The notes under the pieces: generated by a model
What the model was told of the DNA's origin: nothing
What the model saw: only the letters and a program-made list of their open reading frames with translations
The model's database searches: none
Part shown: piece after piece, positions 50,930-58,942 of the stretch
Layout of the letters: each line of letters starts with the position of its first letter
Position numbering within the stretch: the stretch's first letter is position 1
NCBI RefSeq assembly: GCF_013409045.1
Contig: NZ_JACCBT010000001.1
Coordinates: forward strand, 248,001-312,000
Source of the DNA: Actinomadura citrea
GTDB taxonomy: Bacteria; Actinomycetota; Actinomycetes; Streptosporangiales; Streptosporangiaceae
Reading direction: 5' to 3'
DNA: 64,000 nucleotides
Made by a program: the position numbers and the translations under genes

Positions 50930-51736
50930 GTGGCGCAGGACTTCGACCTTTACGAGCGGGAGCTGTGGGCCGGGCGGGCCCCCGCGTACGAGCGGGGGTT
51001 CGCCCACGTCACGCGGTACATGATCGAGCCGCTGCTCGACGCGGCCGGGGTGGCGGACGGCACGCGGCTGCTCGACGTCGGCACCGGGCCCGGGTTCGTC
51101 TCGCGGGAGGCGGCGCGGCGCGGCGCGCGGGTGTCGGCCATGGACGCCGAGCCGGGCATGGCCGAGACGGCGCGCCGGAACGTCCCCGGGCTGGACGTGC
51201 GGGTCGCCGTCCTGCCCGAGGTCCCCTTCGAGGACGGGACGTTCGACGCGGTCGCCGGCAACTTCGTCATCAACCACGTGGGCGCCCCCGACGTGGCGCT
51301 GGCCCGGCTGCGGCGCGTGCTCCGCAAGGGCGGGCGGCTGGCGGTGACCTGCTGGGTGATGCCGGGCAGCGGCGCCCTCGCGATCGTCCGGGAGGCGATC
51401 GAGGCGGCGGGCGTGCCGTGGCCGGACGACATCCCCGCGCCGCCGTTCCTGGAGTACGGCGAGTCGGCGGCGTTCCGGCGGCTGGTCGCCGAGGCCGGGT
51501 TCGCCGACGTCGCGGTCGAGGAGGTGACCTGGGAGCACCTCGTCGACCCCGAGGAGTGGTGGGAGACGGGCGCGCTGGCCCGGGTCGGCACGAACGGCGT
51601 GGTCGTCGGACGGCAGGACGCGCCTACCGTCGCCCGGGTCAAGGCCGCCTACGACGAGATCGTCGCCGATTACGCGGCCGGCGACGGGAAGGTCGCGCTG
51701 CCCGCGCACGCGCTGCTGGCGAGCGGCGTCCACTAG
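50930..51736 (+). CDS. Class I SAM-dependent methyltransferase
   Basis: A 268-residue methyltransferase. Motif I is [20 protein letters not shown] (near residues 46-65), the acidic end of strand 2 is SAMDAEPGM, motif II/III is [14 protein letters not shown] and the post-motif [13 protein letters not shown]. It is the UbiE/Methyltransf_11 type; the substrate is unknown. GTG 50930 has TAGGCT 7 nt upstream (leaderless), only 15 nt after the paralogue 2 stop, so it has its own promoter inside that gene's end. serS follows. Confidence 0.92.
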   Translation: MAQDFDLYERELWAGRAPAYERGFAHVTRYMIEPLLDAAGVADGTRLLDVGTGPGFVSREAARRGARVSAMDAEPGMAETARRNVPGLDVRVAVLPEVPFEDGTFDAVAGNFVINHVGAPDVALARLRRVLRKGGRLAVTCWVMPGSGALAIVREAIEAAGVPWPDDIPAPPFLEYGESAAFRRLVAEAGFADVAVEEVTWEHLVDPEEWWETGALARVGTNGVVVGRQDAPTVARVKAAYDEIVADYAAGDGKVALPAHALLASGVH

Positions 51737-51822
51737 CGGCGTCCGCGAGCGGCGTCCATGAACGGGCGCGAACGCCGATACTCGCGCGCGGACGAGGGCG
51801 CCGGGCCGGTAGCCTCGGGTCT

Positions 51823-53082
51823 GTGATTGACCTGCGAGCTCTTCGAGAGGATCCCGAGCGGCTGCGCGCCTCGCAGCGCGCCCGCGGTGAGGATGACGGC
51901 GTCGTCGACCGGCTGCTCGACCTGGACGGGAGGCGCCGCTCGGCGCTGACCTCGTTCGAGCAGCTCAGGGCGGAGCAGAAGAGTTTCGGCAAGTCGGTGT
52001 CCAAGGCGCAGGGCGACGAGCGGCAGGCGCTGCTGGCCCGCGCCAAGCAGCTGGCGCAGCAGGTGAAGGAGCGCGAGGCGGAGGCCGACCGCCTCGGCGA
52101 GGAGCTCGACGCGCTGCTCAAGGGCGTCCCGAACCTCATCGAGGAGGGCGCCCCGCCCGGCGGCGAGCAGGACTTCGTCGTCCTGGAGCACGTCGGCGAG
52201 CCGACCGCGTTCGACTTCGAGCCGAAGGACCACCTGGAGCTCGGCGAGAGCCTCGGCGCCATCGACATGGAGCGCGGCGCGAAGGTGTCGGGCGCGCGGT
52301 TCTACTACCTGACGGGCGTGGGCGCGCGGCTCCAGTACGCGCTGCTCAACCTCGCCATGGAGCAGGCCGTCGCGAGCGGGTTCGTGCCGATGTACCCGCC
52401 CGTCCTGGTGAAGCCGGAGGCGATGGAGGGCACCGGGTTCCTCGGCGCCCACGCCGCCGAGGTGTACCAGCTCCCGCAGGAAGAGCTGTACCTCGTCGGG
52501 ACGTCGGAGGTGCCGCTCGCCGCGTTCCACATGAACGAGATCATCGACGAGCTGCCGCGGCGGTACGTGGCGTGGTCGTCCTGCTTCCGCCGCGAGGCCG
52601 GCTCCTACGGCAAGGACACGCGCGGCATCATCCGCGTCCACCAGTTCGACAAGGTGGAGATGTTCTCCTACTGCGACCCGGCCGACTCCCACGCCGAGCA
52701 CCTGCGGCTGCTGGAGTGGGAGAAGGAGATGCTCGCCAAGGTCGAGATCCCGTACCGGGTGATCGACGTGGCGGCGGGCGACCTCGGCGCCAGCGCGGCC
52801 CGCAAGTACGACTGCGAGGCGTGGGTGCCGACGCAGAACACCTACCGCGAGGTCACCTCGACGTCGAACTGCACCGAGTTCCAGGCGCGGCGCCTGGCGG
52901 TGCGGCACCGCGACGCCGACGGCAAGAACCAGCCGGTGGCGACCCTGAACGGGACGCTGGCGACCACGCGCTGGATGGTCGCGATCCTGGAGAACCACCA
53001 GCAGGCCGACGGTTCGGTGCGCGTCCCGAAGGCGCTGCAGAAGTTCCTGGGCCTGGAGGTCCTGGAGCCGGTCAAGCGCTGA
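51823..53082 (+). CDS. serS: Seryl-tRNA synthetase
   Basis: A 419-residue class II aminoacyl-tRNA synthetase that charges tRNA-Ser. The N-terminal coiled-coil arm (residues 1-105, [20 protein letters not shown]) grips the long variable arm of the tRNA. Motif 1 surrounds [16 protein letters not shown], motif 2 is [20 protein letters not shown] and motif 3 is [32 protein letters not shown] binds serine. GTG 51823 has TAGCCT 7 nt upstream and no Shine-Dalgarno (leaderless). A cognate tRNA-Ser(UGA) gene lies 5.5 kb downstream. Confidence 0.97.
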   Translation: MIDLRALREDPERLRASQRARGEDDGVVDRLLDLDGRRRSALTSFEQLRAEQKSFGKSVSKAQGDERQALLARAKQLAQQVKEREAEADRLGEELDALLKGVPNLIEEGAPPGGEQDFVVLEHVGEPTAFDFEPKDHLELGESLGAIDMERGAKVSGARFYYLTGVGARLQYALLNLAMEQAVASGFVPMYPPVLVKPEAMEGTGFLGAHAAEVYQLPQEELYLVGTSEVPLAAFHMNEIIDELPRRYVAWSSCFRREAGSYGKDTRGIIRVHQFDKVEMFSYCDPADSHAEHLRLLEWEKEMLAKVEIPYRVIDVAAGDLGASAARKYDCEAWVPTQNTYREVTSTSNCTEFQARRLAVRHRDADGKNQPVATLNGTLATTRWMVAILENHQQADGSVRVPKALQKFLGLEVLEPVKR

Positions 53083-53091
53083 ACGTCCGTG

Positions 53092-53127
53092 GAGCGGGGC
53101 CCGTCCTGGCTTGGACGGGCCCCGCTC
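53092..53127 (+). terminator. 15-bp perfect hairpin terminator after serS
   Basis: GAGCGGGGCCCGTCC (53092-53106) pairs exactly with 53113-53127 around TGGCTT. It begins 10 nt after the serS stop and has no T-tract. Confidence 0.8.
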
Positions 53128-53215
53128 GCGTCACCCGGGGCCCTGGGGCGATGCCGGGAGTCGGGCGTGTCATGCCCCTGGCCTAGGGTGTGTCCCATCT
53201 GCCCAGGAAGGTGAC

Positions 53216-54019
53216 ATGTCTGAGTCCTCGCCGCGCGTGATCGCCACCGACCTCGACGGCACGATCGTGCGCTCGGACGGCACGATCTCCGCCCGGACCG
53301 TCGCCGCCCTCGCCCGGGTCGAGCGGGCCGGGGCGATGCTCGTCATGGTCACCGGGCGGCCGCCGCGCTGGATGACGGAGATCGCCGCGGCCGTCGACCA
53401 CCGCGGCGTCGCGATCTGCGCCAACGGCGCCGTCCTCTACGACCTGCACACCGAGACGGTGCTCCAGGCCAACGAGATCGCGCCGGACGTGCTCGCCGAG
53501 GTGATCGGGCGTCTGCGCGGCGTCGTGCCCGAGCTGCGCTTCGCGGTGGAGTACCCGACAGGCTTCGTGTTCGAGACCAGCTACAACCTCGGCCGGTGGG
53601 ACGCGGCGGCGCTCGGCGGCCGTCCCGTCGACGACGTCGAGCTGGTCAGCCGGGGCGGAACCAAGCTGCTCGCGTTCCACCCGGCCGCCGATCCCGACGC
53701 GCTCTCGGCGAAGGCGGTCCAGGCCGTCGGCGACCTCGTGACCGTGACGCACTCCTCCGGACGGGGGCTGCTGGAGATGAGCGCGCTCGGCGTCACCAAG
53801 GCCAGCGCCCTGGCGGCCCTGTGCACCGAGCTCGGCATCCCGGCGGGGGACGTCACCGCGTTCGGCGACATGCCCAACGACCTGCCGATGCTGACCTGGG
53901 CGGGCACGTCCTACGGGGTCGCGAACGCGCACCCGCTCGTGCTGGCCGCCGTGTCGCACAAGACGTCCCGCAACGACGACGACGGCGTGGCCGAGGTCCT
54001 GGAGCGCCTCTTCCCCTAG
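53216..54019 (+). CDS. HAD-superfamily hydrolase, Cof type
   Basis: A 267-residue phosphatase of the Cof/YbiV (HAD IIB) group. Motif I is ATDLDGTIVRSDG with nucleophile Asp, motif II is VMVTGRPPRWM, and motif IV is AFGDMPNDLPML with metal Asp; the C2 cap lies between. Such enzymes dephosphorylate sugar phosphates or FMN-like metabolites in the cytosol. ATG 53216 has AGGAAGG 4-10 nt upstream. It converges on bpa with a symmetric hairpin between. Confidence 0.92.
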   Translation: MSESSPRVIATDLDGTIVRSDGTISARTVAALARVERAGAMLVMVTGRPPRWMTEIAAAVDHRGVAICANGAVLYDLHTETVLQANEIAPDVLAEVIGRLRGVVPELRFAVEYPTGFVFETSYNLGRWDAAALGGRPVDDVELVSRGGTKLLAFHPAADPDALSAKAVQAVGDLVTVTHSSGRGLLEMSALGVTKASALAALCTELGIPAGDVTAFGDMPNDLPMLTWAGTSYGVANAHPLVLAAVSHKTSRNDDDGVAEVLERLFP

Positions 54020-54021
54020 CG

Positions 54022-54049
54022 CGGCCGCACCCGCTGCCGGGTGCGGCCG
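54022..54049. terminator. 12-bp hairpin between convergent HAD and bpa genes
   Basis: CGGCCGCACCCG (54022-54033) pairs exactly with CGGGTGCGGCCG (54038-54049) around CTGC. It is immediately after the HAD stop and 13 nt before the bpa stop codon. Confidence 0.75.
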
Positions 54050-54061
54050 GGGTCGGGCGTC

Positions 54062-54601
54062 CTACAGGTAGGGGCCGGACGAGCGCGGCCCGGGCTGGGA
54101 GTCCTCCTCGACGCCGGAGGGCATCATTCCCGCGGGCAGGGCGCGCCGCATCTGCTCGAGCTGCGCGCGCGCCGCCATCTGCTGGGCGAACAGGGTCGTC
54201 TGGATGCCGTGGAACAGGCCCTCCAGCCAGCCGACGAGCTGCGCCTGCGCGATCCGCAGCTCCGACTCGCTCGGCACCGTGCCCTCGGTGAACGGCAGCG
54301 ACAGGCGCTCCAGCTCCGCGACCAGCTCGGGCGCGAGTCCGTCCTCCAGCTCCTTGATGGACGACTGGTGGATCTCCCGCAGCCGGGCCCGGCTCGCCTC
54401 GTCCAGCGGGGCGGCCTTGACCTCCTCCAGCAGCTGCCGGATCATCCCGCCGATCCGCATGACCTTCGCCGGCTGCTCGACCATCTCGGTCACCGACTTG
54501 CCCTCGGACTCGCCTTCGCCGACGCCCTCGACGGCGATGCCGTTCGGGCCCAGGACGAGCACCTGGGGCTCTTCCGACTGCTTCTTCGAAGCCTCGCTCA
54601 T
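54062..54601 (-). CDS. bpa: Bacterial proteasome activator
   Basis: A 179-residue homologue of Bpa/PafE, the ATP-independent ring activator of the actinobacterial 20S proteasome. The conserved core VEQPAKVMRIGGMIRQLLEE, APLDEASRARLREIHQSSIK, LEDGLAPELVAELERL and AQLVGWLEGLFHGIQTTLFA is intact, and the C-terminus is GPYL, the hydrophobic-Tyr-x tail (GQYL in Mycobacterium) that docks into proteasome alpha pockets and opens the gate. It delivers unfolded proteins such as HspR for degradation. ATG 54601 is preferred; GTG 54610 is in frame 3 codons earlier. It lies 13 nt after the quinone-oxidoreductase gene on the same strand. Confidence 0.95.
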   Translation of the reverse strand: MSEASKKQSEEPQVLVLGPNGIAVEGVGEGESEGKSVTEMVEQPAKVMRIGGMIRQLLEEVKAAPLDEASRARLREIHQSSIKELEDGLAPELVAELERLSLPFTEGTVPSESELRIAQAQLVGWLEGLFHGIQTTLFAQQMAARAQLEQMRRALPAGMMPSGVEEDSQPGPRSSGPYL

Positions 54602-54614
54602 AAACTCCACATCC

Positions 54615-55571
54615 TCACACGGTCAGCAGGATCTTGCCGACATGACCGCCTTCTTCCATCAACTCGTGCGCGCGGGACGCCTCCGCCATGGGGATCCGCC
54701 GGTCGACGACCGTCCGGATCCGTCCCGACTCCAGGAGCGGCCACACCTGCTCCCGGACGCCGGCCACGATCTCCGCCTTCTCCTCCAACGGACGGGCCCG
54801 CAAAGTCGTGGCGTGCACCAGCGCCCGCTTGCGCAGCAGCACGCCGATGTCCAGCTCCGCCTTCGCGCCGCCCTGGAGCCCGATCACCATCAGCCGCCCG
54901 CCGGAGGCGAGGGCGTCCACGTTGCGCTTCAGGTACTTGGCGCCGATGAGATCCAGGATCACGTCGTAGGGGCCGCTGTCGACGAAGTCGTCCTCGCGGT
55001 AGTCGACCGTGACGTCCGCGCCCAGCTCCCGGCACCTCTCGGCCTTCTCCGGGCTCCCCACCGTCGTCACCACGCGCGCCCCGCGCGCCTTGGCGAGCTG
55101 GATGGCGAACGTCCCGATGCCGCTGCCGCCGCCGTGGACGAGCAGCGTCTCGCCCTCGCGCAGGCCGGCCAGCATGAACACGTTCGACCACACCGTGCAG
55201 GCGACCTCCGGCAGCCCGGCCGCCTCCGCGACGTCCACGCCGCGCGGCACCGGCAGCACCTGCGAGGCGGGGACCGCGACGCGTTCGGCGTAGCCTCCGC
55301 CGCCGAGCAGCGCGCACACCTCGTCGCCGACGTTCGGCCCGGTCACGCCCTCGCCCAGCTCGGCGATCCGGCCGGACACCTCAAGGCCCGGGTACGGGGG
55401 AGCGTCCTGCGGCGGCGGATAGAAGCCCATGCGCTGCATGACGTCGGCGCGGTTGACGGCGCTCGCCGTCACGTCGATCAGCACCTCGCCCGGCTTCGGC
55501 TCCGGATCCGGCACCGGCTTCCATTCCAGGACGTCGGCGTCGCCCGGCTCGCGAATCACGATCGCATGCAT
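54615..55571 (-). CDS. NAD(P)H-quinone oxidoreductase (QOR/PIG3 type)
   Basis: A 318-residue MDR-family protein. NRADVMQRMGFYPPPQDAPP matches the TP53I3/QOR group, the cofactor loop is VHGGGSGIGTFAIQLAKARG near residues 143-162, and VILDLIGAKYLKRNVDAL follows. No zinc ligands are seen. It reduces quinones with NADPH in the cytosol. ATG 55571 has TAGCGT (55584-55579) 7 nt upstream (leaderless). It is probably co-transcribed with bpa downstream (13-nt gap). Confidence 0.93.
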   Translation of the reverse strand: MHAIVIREPGDADVLEWKPVPDPEPKPGEVLIDVTASAVNRADVMQRMGFYPPPQDAPPYPGLEVSGRIAELGEGVTGPNVGDEVCALLGGGGYAERVAVPASQVLPVPRGVDVAEAAGLPEVACTVWSNVFMLAGLREGETLLVHGGGSGIGTFAIQLAKARGARVVTTVGSPEKAERCRELGADVTVDYREDDFVDSGPYDVILDLIGAKYLKRNVDALASGGRLMVIGLQGGAKAELDIGVLLRKRALVHATTLRARPLEEKAEIVAGVREQVWPLLESGRIRTVVDRRIPMAEASRAHELMEEGGHVGKILLTV

Positions 55572-55743
55572 ACCGGCCACGCTACCGGGCGCCTCCAAGG
55601 CGTCCCCCGCCCCCGGGTGCCGTCGAGGCAAGGCCGATCTACGCGTGGGATGCCCGGTATTGACGCACCGGTATCCTGCGTGGGGGTCTTTTTGCCCGCC
55701 TGCACCGTGTGGATCATCAGAGGCGTGCCCGAGGGGGAAAACG

Positions 55744-58155
55744 GTGGCGAGGAACGAGCACGACGGGCGCTCACTGGAGGAGCGGCTGGCCTCTCTGGAC
55801 GCGATGAGCGGCGACACGACGGGACCGTCCCCCGCCCCCGAGGGAGCGCAGCCGCCGCAGGTGCCCGAGGAGCCGGAGAACGCGCCGCCCGCCCCCGACG
55901 AGCCGGCCGAGCCGAACACCGAGCCCTGGCTCGCGGCGCCCCCCGCCTACCAGGACCCTCCGGAGAACTTCGGCCCGCCGCAGCCGGCGCCCTACGAGGG
56001 CGGCCCGATGCCGCAGCCGTTCGACGGCGGGATGCTCCCGCCCCCGTACGCGACGGGCGGCTACCAGCCCCAGCCGTCCCCGTACGACGCCAACGGCAAC
56101 GCGGCCCCGCCCCTCGACCAGCTGCCGCCCTACCCGTCCGACCAGTTCGGCCGCCAGGACGCGGCCGGCCAGGTCTACCAGCCGATCGACCCCGCGACGG
56201 GCCGGCCCTACCCGCAGGACACGGACGCCTCGGGCCGCCCGTACGTCCCCCTCGACCCGGCCACGGGCCACCCCCTCGCCACCGACCCCAACGCGTCCGG
56301 CCAGCCCTACCCGCCCGTGGATCCGACCACCGGCCAGCCGTACGACGCCAACGCGGGTGCCCAGCCCTACCCGCCGGTGGACCCCGGCACGGGTCAGCCT
56401 TACGCGCCTGACCCGAATGCGGGCGACCAGCAGTTCCCCCTGGTCGAGCCCACCACCGGTCAGCCGATCCAGCCCGGTCCGAACCCGCCGGGCGGTCAGC
56501 CGTACCCGCCCGCGGACCCTGCCATGGGCCTGCCCTTCGCGCCTGACCCGAGTGCGGAGGGGCAGCCCTTCCCGCCCGCCGACCCGAACATCGGCCAGCA
56601 GTTCCAGCCGGGCCCGAACGCGCCGGGCGGCCAGCCGTACCCGCCGGTCGACCCCGGCACGGGCCAGCCTTACGCGCCTGACCCGAACATGGCGCAGCCC
56701 TTCCTGTTCGGCCCGGCCCCGGAGGGGCAGCAGTTCCCTCCGGCGGACCCGAACACCGGCCAGCCGTACGCGCCCGACCCGAGCGCCGCAGGCCCGCAGT
56801 TCCCGGCGGCCGACCCGAACACGGGCCAGCCGTACGCGCCTGACCCGAGCGCCGCGGGCCCGCAGTTCCCGGCGGCCGACCCGAACACGGGCCAGCCGTA
56901 CGCGCCTGACCCGAGCGCCGCGGGCCCGCAGTTCCCGGCGGCCGACCCGAACACCGGTCAGCCGTTCCAGCCGGGCCCGCCCGCGCCCGGCCTGCCGTAC
57001 CCCCCGATGGACCCCGCAACGGGCCGGCCCTACGCGCCGGACCCGAATGCGGGCGGCCAGCCGTATCCCCCGGTGGACCCGAACACCGGGCAGCCCTACC
57101 CGCCACCCGGCTACGGGTATCCGGCCGGGCCGCCGCAGGGGGAGGGGCAGTACCCGCCGGCGCTCGGCCAGATGATGCAGCCGGGCCACCCCGCCCAGCC
57201 CCAGCAGCAGGAGCCGCAGAGCGCCGACAGCCTCAGCTCCGAGAACCTGCTCGGCGAGCGCCGCATCGCGCCCTCGTCCGGCTGGCGGCGCGCGGTCTAC
57301 AAGGCGACCGCGGGCAGCATCCACCCGGGCGAGTCGCAGGTCGACCTGCGCCGCAAGGACCTGATCGGGCGGGCGCGCACCGCCGTGGCGGGCGGCCACC
57401 ACCGGGTGGCCGTCATGTCGCTGAAGGGCGGCGTCGGCAAGACGACCACGACCACCGGCCTCGGCTCGATGCTGGGATCGCTGCGCGGCGACCGCGTCAT
57501 CGCGGTGGACGCGAACCCCGACCGCGGCACCCTGTCGGACAAGGTCAGGCTGGAGACCGCCGCGACCGTCCGCGACCTGCTCAACAACCGCGACCAGATC
57601 CAGCGGTACGCCGACGTCCGCGCGTTCACCTCGCAGAACGAGGCGCGCCTGGAGATCCTCGCGTCGGACCGCGACCCGGCGGTCAGCGAGGCGTTCAGCG
57701 CCGAGGACTACGCGGCCGTCGCGGTCGTCCTGGAGCAGTACTACTCGGTCTGCATCACCGACTGCGGCACCGGGCTGCTGCACTCGGCGATGGCGGGCGT
57801 GCTGAGCCTGGCCGACCAGCTCGTCCTGGTCAGCTCCCCGTCGGTGGACGGCGCCCGGTCCGCGAGCGCGACGCTCGACTGGCTGGAGGCGCACGACCAC
57901 GGCCACCTGGTCCGCAACGGCGTCGTCGTCCTGTCGATGGTCCGCAACCGCACCCGCAGCCAGGTCGACCTGGACAAGCTCCAGGCCCACTTCGAGAGCC
58001 GCTGCCGCGCCGTCGTCCGCATCCCCTACGACGACCACCTGGAAGAGGGCGCCGAGGTCGAGCTGGAGCAGCTCGCCCCCGCGACGCGCGAGGCGTACCT
58101 GACCCTCGCCGCCGTGGTGGGCGACGGCTTCGCCTTCCAGCGCCCGCAGTCCTGA
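55744..58155 (+). CDS. Pro-rich repeat protein with ParA/MinD-like ATPase (EspI-like)
   Basis: An 803-residue protein. Residues 1-475 are disordered Pro/Gln/Gly/Asp repeats of the type D-P-x-T-G-Q-P-Y-x-P, including three near-identical 22-residue units (DPNTGQPYAPDPSAAGPQFP) at 56746-56943. A linker (GERRIAPSSGWRRAVYKATA, near residue 505) precedes the ATPase: deviant Walker A MSLKGGVGKTTTTT (near 558-571), AVDANPDRGTLSDKV and the Walker B-like VCITDCGTGLLHSAM. This architecture is that of the type VII secretion accessory EspI and related actinobacterial MinD/ParA-like proteins. No ESX core gene is in the window. GTG 55744 has GAGGGGG 7-13 nt upstream. Confidence 0.85.
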   Translation: MARNEHDGRSLEERLASLDAMSGDTTGPSPAPEGAQPPQVPEEPENAPPAPDEPAEPNTEPWLAAPPAYQDPPENFGPPQPAPYEGGPMPQPFDGGMLPPPYATGGYQPQPSPYDANGNAAPPLDQLPPYPSDQFGRQDAAGQVYQPIDPATGRPYPQDTDASGRPYVPLDPATGHPLATDPNASGQPYPPVDPTTGQPYDANAGAQPYPPVDPGTGQPYAPDPNAGDQQFPLVEPTTGQPIQPGPNPPGGQPYPPADPAMGLPFAPDPSAEGQPFPPADPNIGQQFQPGPNAPGGQPYPPVDPGTGQPYAPDPNMAQPFLFGPAPEGQQFPPADPNTGQPYAPDPSAAGPQFPAADPNTGQPYAPDPSAAGPQFPAADPNTGQPYAPDPSAAGPQFPAADPNTGQPFQPGPPAPGLPYPPMDPATGRPYAPDPNAGGQPYPPVDPNTGQPYPPPGYGYPAGPPQGEGQYPPALGQMMQPGHPAQPQQQEPQSADSLSSENLLGERRIAPSSGWRRAVYKATAGSIHPGESQVDLRRKDLIGRARTAVAGGHHRVAVMSLKGGVGKTTTTTGLGSMLGSLRGDRVIAVDANPDRGTLSDKVRLETAATVRDLLNNRDQIQRYADVRAFTSQNEARLEILASDRDPAVSEAFSAEDYAAVAVVLEQYYSVCITDCGTGLLHSAMAGVLSLADQLVLVSSPSVDGARSASATLDWLEAHDHGHLVRNGVVVLSMVRNRTRSQVDLDKLQAHFESRCRAVVRIPYDDHLEEGAEVELEQLAPATREAYLTLAAVVGDGFAFQRPQS
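56746..56943 (+). repeat. Three tandem 66-bp repeats
   Basis: Units at 56746-56811, 56812-56877 and 56878-56943, in frame, differ at only a few bases; a partial fourth begins at 56944. They sit in a longer zone (about 56280-57110) of degenerate copies of the same D-P-N-T-G-Q-P-Y motif. Confidence 0.9.
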
Positions 58156-58176
58156 CCTGGGTTACCGTTGCCATCT

Positions 58177-58545
58177 GTGACGGACGACGACGGTGTGTAC
58201 GTGGGAAAGGCGGCGCCTGACGCGGCCGCCGACCGCGGCTGGCTGCTCGGGCACTTCAAGACGCCCGGCGACCTGCGGCACAGCGCCGAGGTCGAGATCA
58301 AGTGGGGCGTGCACCCGAAGGGCGAGCGCCGCGCCGCGTGGACGGACGGCGAGAAGCGCACCGCCCTGCTCGTGCTGATCAGCGGCCGCTTCCGGCTGGA
58401 GTTCCCCGGCCGCGACGTCGTCCTCGACGAACAGGGCGACTACGTGGTGTGGGCGCGCGGCGTCGACCACTCATGGGAGGCCGAGGAGGAGTCGGTGGTG
58501 CTCACGGTGCGCTGGCCGTCCATCCCCGGCTACCGCGTCCCTTAG
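58177..58545 (+). CDS. Small cupin-fold protein
   Basis: A 122-residue single-domain beta-barrel. The order AEVEIKWGVHPKGERRAAW, TALLVLISGRFRLEFPGRDV, VVLDEQGDYVVWARGVDHSW fits a cupin, but the usual metal-binding H-x-H-x4-E is not complete (only GVH early and DHSW late). Similar actinobacterial proteins have sometimes been called signal peptidase I, which the sequence does not support because no catalytic Ser/Lys dyad or membrane span exists. Its role is unknown. GTG 58177 has TACCGT 8 nt upstream (leaderless), 21 nt after the ParA-like gene. Confidence 0.78.
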   Translation: MTDDDGVYVGKAAPDAAADRGWLLGHFKTPGDLRHSAEVEIKWGVHPKGERRAAWTDGEKRTALLVLISGRFRLEFPGRDVVLDEQGDYVVWARGVDHSWEAEEESVVLTVRWPSIPGYRVP

Positions 58546-58602
58546 AGGCGGTCGTCTTATGCGGTCGTACGCAGCCGCCCCTGCCCGCTATCGTGGGCGG
58601 AT

Positions 58603-58620
58603 GACCGCCGCGAGGCGGTC
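58603..58620. terminator. 7-bp hairpin just before tRNA-Ser
   Basis: GACCGCC (58603-58609) pairs with GGCGGTC (58614-58620) around a 4-nt loop, ending 4 nt before the tRNA 5' end. It could end the cupin transcript or be a processing landmark of the tRNA precursor. Confidence 0.4.
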
Positions 58621-58624
58621 ACCT

Positions 58625-58713
58625 GGAGAGTTCGCATAGTGGACTAGTGCAGGCGCCTTGAAAGCGCCCAGGGCTGGGGACAGTCCTCGTGGGTTCGAAT
58701 CCCACACTCTCCG
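58625..58713 (+). tRNA. tRNA-Ser (anticodon UGA)
   Basis: 89 nt. Acceptor GGAGAGT (58625-58631) pairs with ACTCTCC (58706-58712), discriminator G at 58713. The anticodon stem GGCGC/GCGCC encloses loop CTTGAAA with anticodon TGA at 58659-58661. A long variable arm, as in all class II serine tRNAs, precedes the T arm GTGGG-TTCGAAT-CCCAC. CCA is not encoded. The seryl-tRNA synthetase gene is 5.5 kb upstream. Confidence 0.97.
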
Positions 58714-58942
58714 CTCACGCTCCGGAAGCGTTGACGGTCACATTGGTGAGCCGGGTAGACGGCTCGCTCCCGCTCGCCGAGCCACCGGGGCACCGCCCTG
58801 GCGGCGGCGCACCGAGTTCGGCCGGACGAAGCTCACCCCAGGGCACGACGGCCTGGTCGGCTGGGCGAAGGGGGCCTTGAAACCGGAGGACATGGGGCTG
58901 ACCGGTCTGCCAGTCTGGTGAGCCGATCATGGAGGAGGCCCT
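58714..58942. other. 229-bp gap after tRNA-Ser, no supported gene
   Basis: No ORF with coding bias is seen; a plus-strand frame that begins inside the tRNA and runs to 58921 is chance. No repeat of the tRNA 3' end and no integrase were found here, so integration at this tRNA is not supported within the window. Confidence 0.5.

Noticed and set aside
58177..58545. Signal peptidase I annotation for the small cupin
   Set aside because: No membrane span and no Ser/Lys catalytic dyad; the pattern is cupin-like.
58658..58921. 87-codon ORF beginning inside tRNA-Ser
   Set aside because: Overlaps a functional tRNA and shows no coding bias.
58625..58942. tRNA-Ser as an integration site of a genomic island
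   Set aside because: No integrase and no duplicated tRNA 3' end seen in the window; only the neighbouring unusual gene hints at it.
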